A stretch of DNA of 40,332 nucleotides from Streptomyces sp. Ru73 (GTDB lineage: Bacteria > Actinomycetota > Actinomycetes > Streptomycetales > Streptomycetaceae). The notes under the pieces were generated by a model, which worked only from the letters and a program-made list of their open reading frames with translations, was not told the DNA's origin and did no database searches. Positions 1 through 8,134 of this stretch are shown one piece after another; positions within the stretch are counted from its first letter, which is position 1; each line of letters opens with the position of its first letter. The DNA lies in assembly GCF_002920575.1 (NCBI RefSeq), contig NZ_PQSQ01000075.1:1-40332 (forward strand). The letters are read 5' to 3'. A program made the position numbers and the translations under genes.

Positions 1-475
1 CGCGCGGCGCCCGGTGCCCGCGACATGGATCAGCGGGCGGATGGGTGGACGGAAGGGCGGGCGGACGCGCGTGGGGTTGCGCTTACGGAAGTCGGTGGCG
101 TGCGGCCTGGTCGCGTACGCGGTCGGTGACTCGCCGCCTCGGGGCGCCCCCCCCGGCCACCCCGCACCCGCACCACGCGCTACCCGCCGGCACAGGTCAC
201 CGCCCCACGCGCTACCCGCCGGCACAGGTCACCGCCCCACGCGCCACCCGCCGCCATACGTCACCGCGCCACGCGTCACCCGCCGGCACACGCCACCGCA
301 CCACGCGCCGACACCACACCACCCGCCAACGCACACCACCACACCACGCGTCACCCGCCGCGACACGTCACCGCGCACGCGCCGACACGCTCCGGCCGCG
401 CCCCGCGCCCGGCTCCCCCGCACCGCACCCCCGTGCCTCGCTTCCGGCCTCACGCCGGTCGGCCGGCCGGGCGGC
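1..475. other. Non-coding left flank, C-rich and repetitive
   Basis: I see no convincing gene here. Reading frames are open on both strands only because the DNA is extremely GC-rich and repetitive; their translations are Pro/Arg/His/Thr-rich and resemble no protein family. The central part is a 32-bp tandem repeat, listed separately. The stretch lies downstream of the Rv1733c-like gene that ends at 476. Confidence 0.6.
173..375. repeat. 32-bp tandem repeat (minisatellite-like)
   Basis: Four consecutive 32-bp units start at 173, 205, 237 and 269. Each opens with CCACGCG and has CACCCGCCG or TACCCGCCG in its middle. Units 1 and 2 are identical, while 3 and 4 have several substitutions. A degenerate 43-bp stretch (301-343) follows, then another good unit at 344-375. 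A period of 32 is not a multiple of three, which argues against a coding role. There are no unique spacers, so it is not a CRISPR array. Confidence 0.9.
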
Positions 476-1063
476 TCAGATGTGGTTGCGGCGCCAGCGC
501 GGTCCTATCTGGGCCCACTCGCGTTCCCAGCCCGCCAGCCGTACGTGGTCGAGGTAGCGGCGGCCGCCCCAGCGGACGGCCAGGAGGGCGAAGCCGAGCG
601 CCATCCCTGAGCCGAGGCCGGCCGCGACGCCGTCGTCCGCCGCCTGGGCCGTGCTGAGGGGTGCGTCGGCGAGCCGGCCGTCACGGTAGGTCCACACGGT
701 GACCGCCGCGCCCTTGCGCGTACCCGGTTCGACGTCCACCGTGCCGGTGTGCCGCCGTCCGTCGGGTCCCGTCCAGCGGACCTTCGCGGGCACCCGGTCG
801 AGCCCCGAGGCGAAGCCGGTGATGGAGGGGTCGGCCGGTACGGCCTCGAGCAGGCGGCCGGTCAACGCGCGACGCTCCGCGAGCTGTTCGGCGCGCTCGG
901 CGCGCTGCGCCCCGTACGCGCTGAGGCCGACGGAGATCCCCACGGCCGGCACGCCGAGGAGCAGGGCCAGCGCGGTCAGCAGCCCGAGCCAGGCGTCCAG
1001 CACGTCCCATCTGCGGCGGAGCGGACCCCTTCGCCACCGCCACCGTCCGCCGATGTGCTGCAT
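476..1063 (-). CDS. Rv1733c-like two-pass membrane protein
   Basis: This is a 195-residue protein that resembles the Rv1733c family of mycobacterial and streptomycete membrane proteins, whose function is unknown. A basic N-terminus (about residues 7-19) precedes a first membrane helix at about 23-48. A soluble domain of about 95 residues follows, containing an RWTGPDG...TGTVDV segment. A second helix lies at about 143-165, with a short basic tail after it. The ATG at 1063 has a GGGAGG ribosome site about 8 nt upstream. The gene stands alone and is divergent from the gas-vesicle-type gene at 1362. The family call rests on architecture and the central motif only. Confidence 0.7.
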   Translation of the reverse strand: MQHIGGRWRWRRGPLRRRWDVLDAWLGLLTALALLLGVPAVGISVGLSAYGAQRAERAEQLAERRALTGRLLEAVPADPSITGFASGLDRVPAKVRWTGPDGRRHTGTVDVEPGTRKGAAVTVWTYRDGRLADAPLSTAQAADDGVAAGLGSGMALGFALLAVRWGGRRYLDHVRLAGWEREWAQIGPRWRRNHI

Positions 1064-1361
1064 GGCTGCCGCCTCCCTCGGCTCGCTACGCTCCTCTGTT
1101 CCCCGTGCTCCCCCGTGTCCCTGTAGTCCGGCTACCCCCTTTTCGGCGGAAAGTGCCGGGCGTGGGGCGGGGAAAAGCGCATATGAGTGCGTTGTTGCTC
1201 ACGTTTCGGCCGCCGAGTGGCCCTGTCAGCAGGCTAGCCCGTCCGCGCGCGGGCCGCGCCTCCGCTCGGGAAGCGTCTTCGTGCCGGTGGGTTTGCGCCG
1301 CCGTCTGGCCGGTACTCGGAGCACCAGGAATCGAACGCGAGAACGCCCGGAGAGGACAGTG
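1064..1361. other. Divergent intergenic region
   Basis: The 298 bases between the Rv1733c-like gene and the gvp-type gene contain no credible ORF. They must hold the promoters of both genes, but I could not pick a convincing -35/-10 pair. A GGAGAGG ribosome site at 1349-1355 serves the right-hand gene. Confidence 0.5.
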
Positions 1362-2348
1362 GTGGTGACCGCGCGTCCGCATGCGAACTCCCCGCACCAG
1401 TGGGATCATGGCCCGCTCCACGCGCACGGCGTCGTCCGCAGGGGGTTCCGGCCCCGGCCGGGGCTCACGGGCGTCGGCGGCGGTGCGGTGGTCGCGGTGG
1501 CGGAGGGGCCGGTGGCCGCACTGGTGTCCGTTCCGCACAGAGCACACGGTCACGGTGGGCCTGCTGACGATGGCGGGTGCGGTGCGGGGGATGTGAGCAG
1601 TACGGACGGGGTGTGCGGTGTGTGCGGTGCGCCGGAGCCCTCGCGGGCCGCGGAGTCCCCTGCGGCCCCGTCGGCCGCAGTCGTCGGCCCCTCCGACACC
1701 GTCGGCAGCACCACCGGCACCGCCCCGCAAGGCTTCGCCGAGGACGTCGCGCAGGCTGCGGCCGATGCGCATCGCAGGGTCGTCGACGAGGCCGCCGCGA
1801 CGGTTTGCGTGCTGCCGTTGCGCCTCGGTACGGTCCACCGGGACGAGGCCGAGGTGCGCCGCGCGCTCGCCGAGCGTGCCGGCCTGTACGAGCAGCTGCT
1901 GACGCGGCTGGACGGGCGGCTGGAGTGGGGCGTCAAGGCGTACGCGGACGAGGTGGCGGGCAGCGGTGCGGCGGGCAGCGCCACGGAGGCCGTGACAGGC
2001 GGTACGGAATACGCCGCCGACCGGCTGGCCCGCGCGGCGCACGAGGCGTTGGCGGACGTCTCCGAGTGCAGCCGGGTGTTCCACCCGCAGGACTCCGGCC
2101 CGGCGCGTGGTGCGGCGGCCTCGGCCTACTGGACCTCGCCCATTTCCGCCGCGCCCTATCCGCACGGCCGGAAGGTCCTGGACAGTGCGTATCTGGTGCC
2201 CAGGGAGGAGGCCGGTGCGTTCGCCGAGACGGTGGGCGGGGTGGTGGCCCGCTGTCCCGAGCTGCACATCGAGCTGACCGGCCCGTGGGCCCCGTACTCC
2301 TTCGCCGAGCCGGACCGGCTGCCGGACCTGCCCGACCTGCCGGGCTGA
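1362..2348 (+). CDS. GvpF/GvpL-family gas vesicle-type protein (orphan)
   Basis: About 328 residues. The N-terminus has LHAHGVVR followed by GLTGVGGGAVVAVAEGPVAA, matching the opening strand and hairpin of GvpF/GvpL proteins. The C-terminal half has CVLPLRLGTVHRDEAEVR, LEWGVKAYAD, LDSAYLVPREEAGAF and LTGPWAPYSFAE, all hallmark blocks of that family. Between the halves lies a low-complexity Ala/Gly/Cys insert (about residues 70-120). GvpF/L proteins are accessory or structural factors in gas vesicle assembly. GTG codons occur at 1359, 1362 and 1365; 1362 was chosen because it lies 6 nt after GGAGAGG. No gvpA, gvpJ, gvpO or other gvp gene is in the window, so a gas vesicle role here is uncertain. 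Confidence 0.8.
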   Translation: MVTARPHANSPHQWDHGPLHAHGVVRRGFRPRPGLTGVGGGAVVAVAEGPVAALVSVPHRAHGHGGPADDGGCGAGDVSSTDGVCGVCGAPEPSRAAESPAAPSAAVVGPSDTVGSTTGTAPQGFAEDVAQAAADAHRRVVDEAAATVCVLPLRLGTVHRDEAEVRRALAERAGLYEQLLTRLDGRLEWGVKAYADEVAGSGAAGSATEAVTGGTEYAADRLARAAHEALADVSECSRVFHPQDSGPARGAAASAYWTSPISAAPYPHGRKVLDSAYLVPREEAGAFAETVGGVVARCPELHIELTGPWAPYSFAEPDRLPDLPDLPG

Positions 2349-2402
2349 GCCGCGGCGCAGCGGTGCAGCCCCACACGCCCTCGCCGACCAGCAGGTCTTC
2401 CC

Positions 2403-2434
2403 GACTACCGGCCTTCTCGACTACCGGCCTTCCT
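2403..2434. repeat. 16-bp tandem duplication at the 3' end of the TetR gene
   Basis: GACTACCGGCCTTCTC (2403-2418) is followed directly by GACTACCGGCCTTCCT (2419-2434), differing only in the last two bases. The second copy contains the TetR stop codon (2421-2423, read on the minus strand). The repeat therefore lies across the convergent ends of the gvp-type and TetR genes. Confidence 0.85.
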
Positions 2435-3074
2435 GGGGCGCACCCCGGCCGCTCGGCCGAGTGCTCGCGCCCCACATGGCGAGCAGTTCCGCCGCCTGGC
2501 CGCGGGCGTGGCCGAGGGGGTCGGGGAAGACGCCCATGCCGTGTGTGACCAGGGCGCCTTCGTGGAGCAGGAGCAGTGTGCGGGCCCGTTGCTCGGCCGC
2601 TTCCGGGGCGATTTCGTGTGTGAGGCCGGTGAACAGCCGGAGCATCCATGCCTTCTGGCGGGTGATCACGGGGTACGCGGGGTGGGCGGGGTCGGTGATC
2701 TCGGCGTGCGCGTTGATCATGCCGCAGCCGCGTGCGCTGTGTTCGCGCGCCCAGTCCCGTGAGGCGTCGAAGACGGCCAGGATGCGGGCCGCTGACTCTG
2801 TCGACGTGGCGGCGAGGCGTTCGTCGAGGAAGGTGCGCCAGCGGTCGTCGCGGTCGGCGAGGTACTCGGCGACGATCCGGTCCTTGGATCCGAAGCGGTC
2901 GTAGAGCGTCTTCTTGGTGACGCCGGCCTCGGCGGCGATGAGGTCGACGCCGACCGCGTGGATGCCGCGTTCGTAGAACAGCCGGGCAGCGGCGTCCCGT
3001 ACGCGCCGGGCGCCGGGCGTCATCGGGATGCGTGCGGCCGCTGCCGTGTCCGCCGCGCTCCCGTTCGTCTCCAC
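2421..3074 (-). CDS. TetR-family transcriptional repressor
   Basis: About 217 residues. The N-terminal helix-turn-helix is clear: RRVRDAAARLFYERGIHAVG, then VDLIAAEAGVTKKTLYDRFG, typical of TetR/AcrR proteins. The C-terminal ligand domain has RGCGMINAHAEITDPAHPA and an LLLLHEGALVTHGMG helix, as in many actinobacterial TetR proteins. The GTG at 3074 was chosen because GTGAGG lies 9 nt upstream; a GTG at 3089 and an ATG at 3023 are alternatives. Two palindromic operators lie directly upstream, between this gene and the divergent EamA exporter. It probably represses both itself and the exporter, releasing on binding an unknown ligand. Confidence 0.88.
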   Translation of the reverse strand: METNGSAADTAAAARIPMTPGARRVRDAAARLFYERGIHAVGVDLIAAEAGVTKKTLYDRFGSKDRIVAEYLADRDDRWRTFLDERLAATSTESAARILAVFDASRDWAREHSARGCGMINAHAEITDPAHPAYPVITRQKAWMLRLFTGLTHEIAPEAAEQRARTLLLLHEGALVTHGMGVFPDPLGHARGQAAELLAMWGASTRPSGRGAPQEGR

Positions 3075-3095
3075 CTCGTTCGTCCTCACCCCTCC

Positions 3096-3115
3096 ACTAT
3101 ACCGATCTGTATAGT
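3096..3115. promoter_or_regulatory. Palindromic operator 1 (TetR-type)
   Basis: The sequence is ACTATAC-N6-GTATAGT with perfect 7-bp arms. It lies about 20 bp upstream of the TetR start and shares its TATACCG-TCTGTATA core with a second site 36 bp away (centre to centre). That arrangement is typical of autoregulated TetR-type divergent pairs. Confidence 0.75.
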
Positions 3116-3132
3116 ACGGTCGAGTCAGCGAG

Positions 3133-3150
3133 GTATACCGGTCTGTATAC
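3133..3150. promoter_or_regulatory. Palindromic operator 2 (TetR-type)
   Basis: The sequence is GTATAC-N6-GTATAC, with the same core as the site at 3096-3115 except for one central base. It lies on the exporter side of the divergent intergenic region, about 80 bp before the EamA start. Confidence 0.75.
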
Positions 3151-3231
3151 CCGCCGCCGGCTTCACGCACGTCCCGCGCGCGCCGGACCGGACCGACGCC
3201 CGTGCACTCGAACTCGACCCCGGAGGCCCCC

Positions 3232-4197
3232 ATGAACCTCCTCCTCTCGGCCGCCTTCGTGCTCACCTGGAGTTCCGGGTTCATCGGGGCCAAGCTCGGT
3301 GCGGGCAGCGCCGGGGCGGTCACGATCCTGATGTGGCGCTTCCTGCCGCTCGCCGTCGTCCTGCTGCTGGCCGCCGCCGTGCGGCGGGCCGCGTGGCGGG
3401 GGCTGACCGTGCGCGAACTGCTACGGCAGTCGGTGATCGGCGTGCTCTCGCAGAGCGGCTATCTGCTGAGCGTGTACGCGGCGATCGGGCTGGGGGTCTC
3501 CAGCGGCACGACGGCGCTGATCGACGGGGTGCAGCCGCTGGTCGCGGGCGCGCTGGCGGGGCCGTTGCTGCGCCAGTACGTCTCGCGGCGGCAGTGGCTC
3601 GGGCTGGGGCTGGGCGCGGCGGGGGTCGCCGTGGTGACGCTGGCGGACGCGGGGTCGGCGGGGGCGGCCGGGGGTGTGCCGTGGTGGGCGTACGCGGTGC
3701 CGTTCCTCGGCATGCTGGCGCTGGTCGCGGCCACTTTCCTGGAGGGCCGTTCGGGTACGCGGGTCGCGCCGTCCGTGTCGCTGACCGTGCACTGCGCGGC
3801 CAGTGCCGTGGTCTTCACGGTGCTGGCGCTGTGCACGGGGGCGGCGGTGCCGCCGGCCGAGGCGTCGTTCTGGCTGGCGGTCGGCTGGCTCGTGGTGTTC
3901 GCGACGTTCGGCGGGTACGGGCTGTACTGGCTGGTGCTGCGCCGCCGGGGTGTCACGGCGGTCAACACGCTGATGTTCCTGATGGCTCCGGTCACCGCGG
4001 TGTGGGGTGCCCTGATGTTCGGTGAGCCGTTCTCCGTGCGGACCGCTGCGGGGCTCGCGCTCGGACTGGTCGCGGTCGTCGTCGTACAGCGGGGTGCGGG
4101 GCGGCCCGCCGCGGTGCCACGCCGGGACGGTGCCAGGGCCCCGGAGCCGCCTCCCGAGCGTTCGCGCTACTGCGGACCAGGCGTCACCCGCCGCTGA
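3232..4197 (+). CDS. EamA/DMT-family transporter
   Basis: A 321-residue hydrophobic protein with about ten membrane helices arranged as two EamA repeats. The first begins FVLTWSSGFIGAKLG, the usual opening of drug/metabolite exporters. The second ends MFLMAPVTAVWGALMFGEPF, the family's conserved last-helix block. The ATG at 3232 has GGAGG 5 nt upstream, so an in-frame ATG 30 nt earlier is unlikely. Divergence from a TetR gene with paired operators suggests ligand-induced efflux of a small metabolite or drug. The substrate cannot be deduced. The last 14 bases overlap the convergent DeoR gene. Confidence 0.88.
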   Translation: MNLLLSAAFVLTWSSGFIGAKLGAGSAGAVTILMWRFLPLAVVLLLAAAVRRAAWRGLTVRELLRQSVIGVLSQSGYLLSVYAAIGLGVSSGTTALIDGVQPLVAGALAGPLLRQYVSRRQWLGLGLGAAGVAVVTLADAGSAGAAGGVPWWAYAVPFLGMLALVAATFLEGRSGTRVAPSVSLTVHCAASAVVFTVLALCTGAAVPPAEASFWLAVGWLVVFATFGGYGLYWLVLRRRGVTAVNTLMFLMAPVTAVWGALMFGEPFSVRTAAGLALGLVAVVVVQRGAGRPAAVPRRDGARAPEPPPERSRYCGPGVTRR

Positions 4198-4999
4198 CCG
4201 TCGTCACGGGGACGCCGAGGTCGCGGAGGCGGCGGAGTTCGGTGACGGGCAGGGCGTCGTCGACGAGGACGGTGTCGAAGTCGGTGAGCGGGGCGAGCGC
4301 GTAGACGCCGCTGCGGGTGAACTTGGTGTGGTCCACCAGCAGCACCCGGCGCGAGGCGCGGTCCATCAGAGCCCGCTTGACCTGCACCGTTTCCTGCGAC
4401 TGGTGGTAGCAGGTGTCGCCGGTGACGGCCGTGGTGGACATGAACAGCACATCGGCGCGGAAGGAGCGGACCGCGTCGGCGGTGTGCGGGCCGAGGAACG
4501 CGTCGTACGCCGGGTAGTAGGCGCCGCCGAGCGCGAGCAGGCTGATGCCGGGCTCGCCGGCCAGCAGTTTGATGACCGGCAGGAAGTTGCTGATGACGGT
4601 GAGCGGGCCGCGTTCGGTGAGGTGCTGGGCCAGTGCGAGGCAGGTGGTGGACTCGTCGATCATGACCGTCTGGCCGGGGGTGAGCAGCCGGAGCGCGGCC
4701 CGGGCGAGCCGGTGCTTGGTGGCGTTCATGGCGGCCATGCGTGCGCTGAGGTCGCCGTGGAAGAGCAGGGAGGGCAGTGAGGAGGCGCCGCCGCGTACCT
4801 TGCGCAGCCAGCCCTGGGCCTGGAGGACGTCGAGGTCGCGGTGGATGGTCATGATGCTGACCGCGTACTGGCGGGCGAGTTCGGCGGTGCGTACGAAGCC
4901 TTCGGCGGCGACCTGTTCGCGGATGCGCTGCCGCCGCTCGTGCTGGACCTCTTCCCGCCGTGCCGCGCCGCCGGGCGTGCTGCCGTCGTCCTCGGTCAC
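4184..4999 (-). CDS. DeoR/GlpR-family transcriptional regulator
   Basis: A 271-residue DeoR-type repressor. The N-terminal helix-turn-helix (about residues 20-75) includes ERRQRIREQVAAEGFVRTAE and MTIHRDLDVLQAQGWLRKVR. The C-terminal sugar-phosphate sensor (about 95-260) has the MIDESTTCLALAQHL, TVISNFLPV and LLVDHTKF blocks of the DeoRC fold. The usual DSGTT is DESTT here. The GTG start at 4999 has GAGAGG 8 nt upstream. It is divergent from the permease-kinase operon beginning at 5285, so it most likely represses that operon and is released by one of its phosphorylated intermediates. Confidence 0.9.
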   Translation of the reverse strand: MTEDDGSTPGGAARREEVQHERRQRIREQVAAEGFVRTAELARQYAVSIMTIHRDLDVLQAQGWLRKVRGGASSLPSLLFHGDLSARMAAMNATKHRLARAALRLLTPGQTVMIDESTTCLALAQHLTERGPLTVISNFLPVIKLLAGEPGISLLALGGAYYPAYDAFLGPHTADAVRSFRADVLFMSTTAVTGDTCYHQSQETVQVKRALMDRASRRVLLVDHTKFTRSGVYALAPLTDFDTVLVDDALPVTELRRLRDLGVPVTTVSGG

Positions 5000-5284
5000 T
5001 GCGGGAACCTCTCGTTAACTTCACGCGGATCTCACACGGCGGTCCTCGGTCAGCGCCCCAGGTCAGCGCGGAAATGCCGAGCTCACGCCGCGTTGCGGCC
5101 ATGTTAAGCCCGCGAGCGGGCGGTGTGCCGCCGGTGGATTTCACCCGGTGGCCGGGCCGGCTCGCGAGAGGTGGGCCGGGAGGCGTTGACCGGTTCCGCG
5201 CGGCCCGCGTTGCATCGGTTCCCGAGGGGCCCGGCGGCGTCGGTCAGGGGCGCCGCCGCCCCGTACGACTGGAAGAGGTGCCTC
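5000..5284. promoter_or_regulatory. Divergent control region of the DeoR gene and carbohydrate operon
   Basis: These 285 bases contain no gene and should hold both promoters and the DeoR-type operator. GTTAACTTCACGCGG near 5014-5028 and ATGTTAAGCCCG near 5101-5112 both carry GTTAA and may be operator half-sites. I cannot define a confident promoter. AGAGG at 5274-5278 is the ribosome site for the permease. Confidence 0.45.
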
Positions 5285-6628
5285 GTGGCCAGTAACGCTC
5301 CTGGACCGTCCGGGCCGCCGCAGCTCGCCGGGCGGCGGCCGGCCTGGACCGACCGGCTCGGCATCCCGCGCGGGCTGGCGTGGGGATTCCTCGGCGTCCT
5401 CGTCTTCATGATCGGTGACGGTGTCGAGTCCGGGTACCTGTCGCCGTATCTGACGCAGGAGGGCCTGTCGGCGCAGCGGGTGGCGATGCTGTTCACCGTG
5501 TACGGCATCACCGCGTCGGTGGCCGCGTGGCTCTCCGGCGCGCTGTCGGACCTGTGGGGGCCGCGCCGGGTGATGATGGCGGGGTTCGGTGCCTGGATCG
5601 GGTTCCAGGTGCTCTTGCTGGCGATCGCGGTGCCTTCGATGAACTATCCGCTGCTGCTCCTGAGCTACGGTCTGCGCGGTATCGGCTATCCGCTGTTCGC
5701 CTTCGGGTTCCTGGTGTGGATCGCGGCGACGGCGCCGGAGCGGCGGCTGGGGACGGCCGTCGGGTGGTTCTGGTTCGCGTTCACCGGCGGGCTGCCGACG
5801 CTCGGTTCGCTCGTCGCGAGCTTCCTGGTGCCGCAGGTCGGTGCCTACCGCACCCTGTGGTTCGCGCTGGGTCTGGTGGTGCTGGGCGGGCTGATCGCGC
5901 TGCTGCTCGTCCGGGAGCGGACCGGTTTCGCGCGGCTGGCGCCGGCCGGGGAGCGGCCGCTGGCCACGCTGTTCGGGAGCTTGGCGCTGCTGGTGCGCAG
6001 TCCGCGGATCGGGGCCGGTGCGGTGGTCCGCATGATCAATACGGTGCCGGAGTTCGGTTTCCTGGTCTGTCTGCCGGCCTTCTTCACGCAGACGATCGGG
6101 CTGAGCCTGGCGCAGTGGCTGCGCCTGCTGTCGGTGATGTTCGCGGTGAACATCGTCTTCAACCTGCTGTTCGGCGCGCTCGGGGACCGGATCGGCTGGC
6201 GGCGCACGGTCGCCTGGTGCGGTGGCTTCGGCTGTACGGTCACGTCGCTGCTGCTGTACTACGTGCCGACGGCGTTCGGCGGGCAGTACGGGCTGTGTCT
6301 GCTGGTGGCCGGTCTGTTCGGTGCCACGCTGGCCGGGTACGTGCCGCTGTCCGCGCTGATGCCGTCGCTGGCGCCGGAGCACAAGGGCCAGGCGATGGCG
6401 GCGCTCAATCTGGGCGCAGGGGCCAGCACGTTCGTCGGTCCCGCGCTGGTGGCGGTCTTCCTCGGGCCGCTGGGCGTGCAGGGTGTCATCTGGATCTTCG
6501 CCGGGCTGTACGCGCTGAGCGGGGTGCTGGCGCTGTGCCTGCGGACGCCGGCGGAGCGGGGCGCCGGGGCGCCCGGGGCCGTGCCCGCGTCAGCACCGTC
6601 CGCCGTCGGCGCCTCCGAAGGGGTGTGA
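5285..6628 (+). CDS. MFS polyol/sugar permease (RbtT/DalT/CsbX-like)
   Basis: A 447-residue major facilitator with about 12 membrane helices. The segments GDGVESGYLSPYLTQEGLS, LRGIGYPLFAFGFLVWI and NTVPEFGFLVCLPAFFTQTI are typical of the ribitol/arabinitol permease branch (RbtT, DalT, CsbX). It would import a polyol or pentose-like compound by proton symport. The GTG at 5285 has AGAGG 6 nt upstream. It is the first gene of a five-gene operon; the next gene begins 2 nt after the stop. The C-terminus is a short Ala/Pro-rich cytoplasmic tail. The substrate is unknown. Confidence 0.87.
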   Translation: MASNAPGPSGPPQLAGRRPAWTDRLGIPRGLAWGFLGVLVFMIGDGVESGYLSPYLTQEGLSAQRVAMLFTVYGITASVAAWLSGALSDLWGPRRVMMAGFGAWIGFQVLLLAIAVPSMNYPLLLLSYGLRGIGYPLFAFGFLVWIAATAPERRLGTAVGWFWFAFTGGLPTLGSLVASFLVPQVGAYRTLWFALGLVVLGGLIALLLVRERTGFARLAPAGERPLATLFGSLALLVRSPRIGAGAVVRMINTVPEFGFLVCLPAFFTQTIGLSLAQWLRLLSVMFAVNIVFNLLFGALGDRIGWRRTVAWCGGFGCTVTSLLLYYVPTAFGGQYGLCLLVAGLFGATLAGYVPLSALMPSLAPEHKGQAMAALNLGAGASTFVGPALVAVFLGPLGVQGVIWIFAGLYALSGVLALCLRTPAERGAGAPGAVPASAPSAVGASEGV

Positions 6629-6630
6629 GC

Positions 6631-8133
6631 ATGTCCGTACTCTCCATCGACGTCGGGACCTCGCTGATCAAGTCCGTGGTCTACGACGACGGGGGCCACG
6701 AGGTGGCGGTCGCCCGGCGCGCGACCGTGGTCGACCGGCCGCACCCGGGCTGGGCCGAGCAGGACATGGACGCCGTGTGGGACGCGGTGGTGGCGACCGT
6801 GCGGGAGGCGGTCGCGGCGGTGCGGGACCGGGGAGCGGAGCCGGTGTGGCTGGTCACCTTCACCGCCCAGGGCGACGGCTGCTGGCTGGTGGACGGGGCC
6901 GGGCGGCCGACCGGGCCAGCGGTCCTGTGGTCCGACGGGCGGGCCGCGGACACGGTCACGGGGTGGCAGCGTGACGGGGTCCTGGCGGACGCGTTCCGGC
7001 GCAACGGTTCGCTCACCTTCGCGGGCCTGCCGAACGCGATCCTGACCTGGCTCGCGGAGCACGATCCCGAGCGGCTGGCCCGGTCCCGCACCGCGCTGAC
7101 CGCCGCCGGCTGGCTGTTCCTGCGGCTGACCGGGGAGCGGGTGATCGACGAGTCGGACGCCTCGGCGCCGTTCCTCGACCACGCCACCGGCCGTTACGAC
7201 CAGGAGGTCATCGATCTCTTCGGGCTGCGGTGGGCCGAGCCGCTGCTGCCCGAGGTGGTCGGCGACGACCGGCGGATCGCCGAGATCACCGCGGCGGCCG
7301 CCGCCGAACTGGGTGTGCCCGCCGGGCTGCCGGTGGTCATGGCGCCGTACGACATCGCCGCCACCGCGCGCGGCATCGGTGTGGTCAATCCGGGGCAGGC
7401 GTGCGCCATCCTCGGTACGACGCTGTGTGCCGAGGTCGTGCGCACGGCCGTTGACACGGCGGGCGAGCCGAGCGGCATCAACATCGCCTACCGGGGCCGG
7501 GAGCGCGTGCTGCGGGCGTTCCCCACGCTGTCGGGCACCGAGGTGCTGAACTGGTCCGCCGGTGTGCTCGGGCTGTCCGGCGCCGAGGAGTTGTGCGCCG
7601 AGGCGTTCCGTTCGGTGCCGGGCGCCCGAGGTCTGGCCTTCCTGCCGTACCTCTCCCCCGCCGGTGAGCGCGCGCCGTTCCTGGACCCGCGGGCCCGCGG
7701 CACGTTCTGGGGGCTGAGCCTGGAGCACTCGCGGGCGGACATCGCGCGGGGTGTGCTGGAGGGGCTGTCGCTGACGCTGCGGGACGCGCTCACCGCCTCC
7801 CGTACGGAGGTCAGCGAGCTGCGGCTGTGCGGGGGCGGGGCGCGCAGCGACGCGTGGTGCGGTCTGATCGCGGACGTCACGGGCGTGCCCACCACCCGTT
7901 CCACCGACACCGAGCTGGGCGCGAAGGGCGCCTTCCTCACCGGGCTGGTTCTCACCGGGGCCGAGTCCAGCATGCACCGGGCCGCCGACACGTACGTCCA
8001 CCTGGGCCCCGTCCGGGAGCCCGATCCCGAGCGCGCCGCGCTCTACACCGAGCGGTACGCCGCCTTCCTGTCCTGGCGCGCGCTGGCGCGGGACGCCGGC
8101 TGGCAGCCGCACGCACCGAAGGAGGAGTCCTGA
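6631..8133 (+). CDS. FGGY-family carbohydrate kinase 1
   Basis: A 500-residue FGGY kinase. The N-terminal ATPase lobe begins with SIDVGTSLIKSVVYD (phosphate loop). The predicted catalytic base is Asp241, in PVVMAPYDIAATARG. The FGGY C-terminal signature is present as LAFLPYLSPAGERAPFLDP, followed by the adenosine-binding LCGGGARSDAW. Members phosphorylate sugars, ketoses, polyols or aldonates. This one looks most like the xylulose/polyol-kinase side of the family, but I cannot name its substrate. It sits between the permease and a second, clearly different FGGY kinase. Confidence 0.9.
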   Translation: MSVLSIDVGTSLIKSVVYDDGGHEVAVARRATVVDRPHPGWAEQDMDAVWDAVVATVREAVAAVRDRGAEPVWLVTFTAQGDGCWLVDGAGRPTGPAVLWSDGRAADTVTGWQRDGVLADAFRRNGSLTFAGLPNAILTWLAEHDPERLARSRTALTAAGWLFLRLTGERVIDESDASAPFLDHATGRYDQEVIDLFGLRWAEPLLPEVVGDDRRIAEITAAAAAELGVPAGLPVVMAPYDIAATARGIGVVNPGQACAILGTTLCAEVVRTAVDTAGEPSGINIAYRGRERVLRAFPTLSGTEVLNWSAGVLGLSGAEELCAEAFRSVPGARGLAFLPYLSPAGERAPFLDPRARGTFWGLSLEHSRADIARGVLEGLSLTLRDALTASRTEVSELRLCGGGARSDAWCGLIADVTGVPTTRSTDTELGAKGAFLTGLVLTGAESSMHRAADTYVHLGPVREPDPERAALYTERYAAFLSWRALARDAGWQPHAPKEES

Positions 8134-8134
8134 C

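Noticed and set aside
173..375. Possible CRISPR array because of 32-bp repeats
   Set aside because: Units are directly adjacent with no unique spacers, and no cas gene is present.
1320..1345. tRNA-like fragment near GGAATCGAAC
   Set aside because: It resembles a T-arm only loosely, does not give the GTTCGAATC consensus on either strand, and no acceptor stem or anticodon arm can be drawn.
5527..6630. Extension of FGGY kinase 1 upstream into the permease gene
   Set aside because: The upstream part is an out-of-frame shadow of the permease. The kinase phosphate loop begins right after the ATG at 6631.
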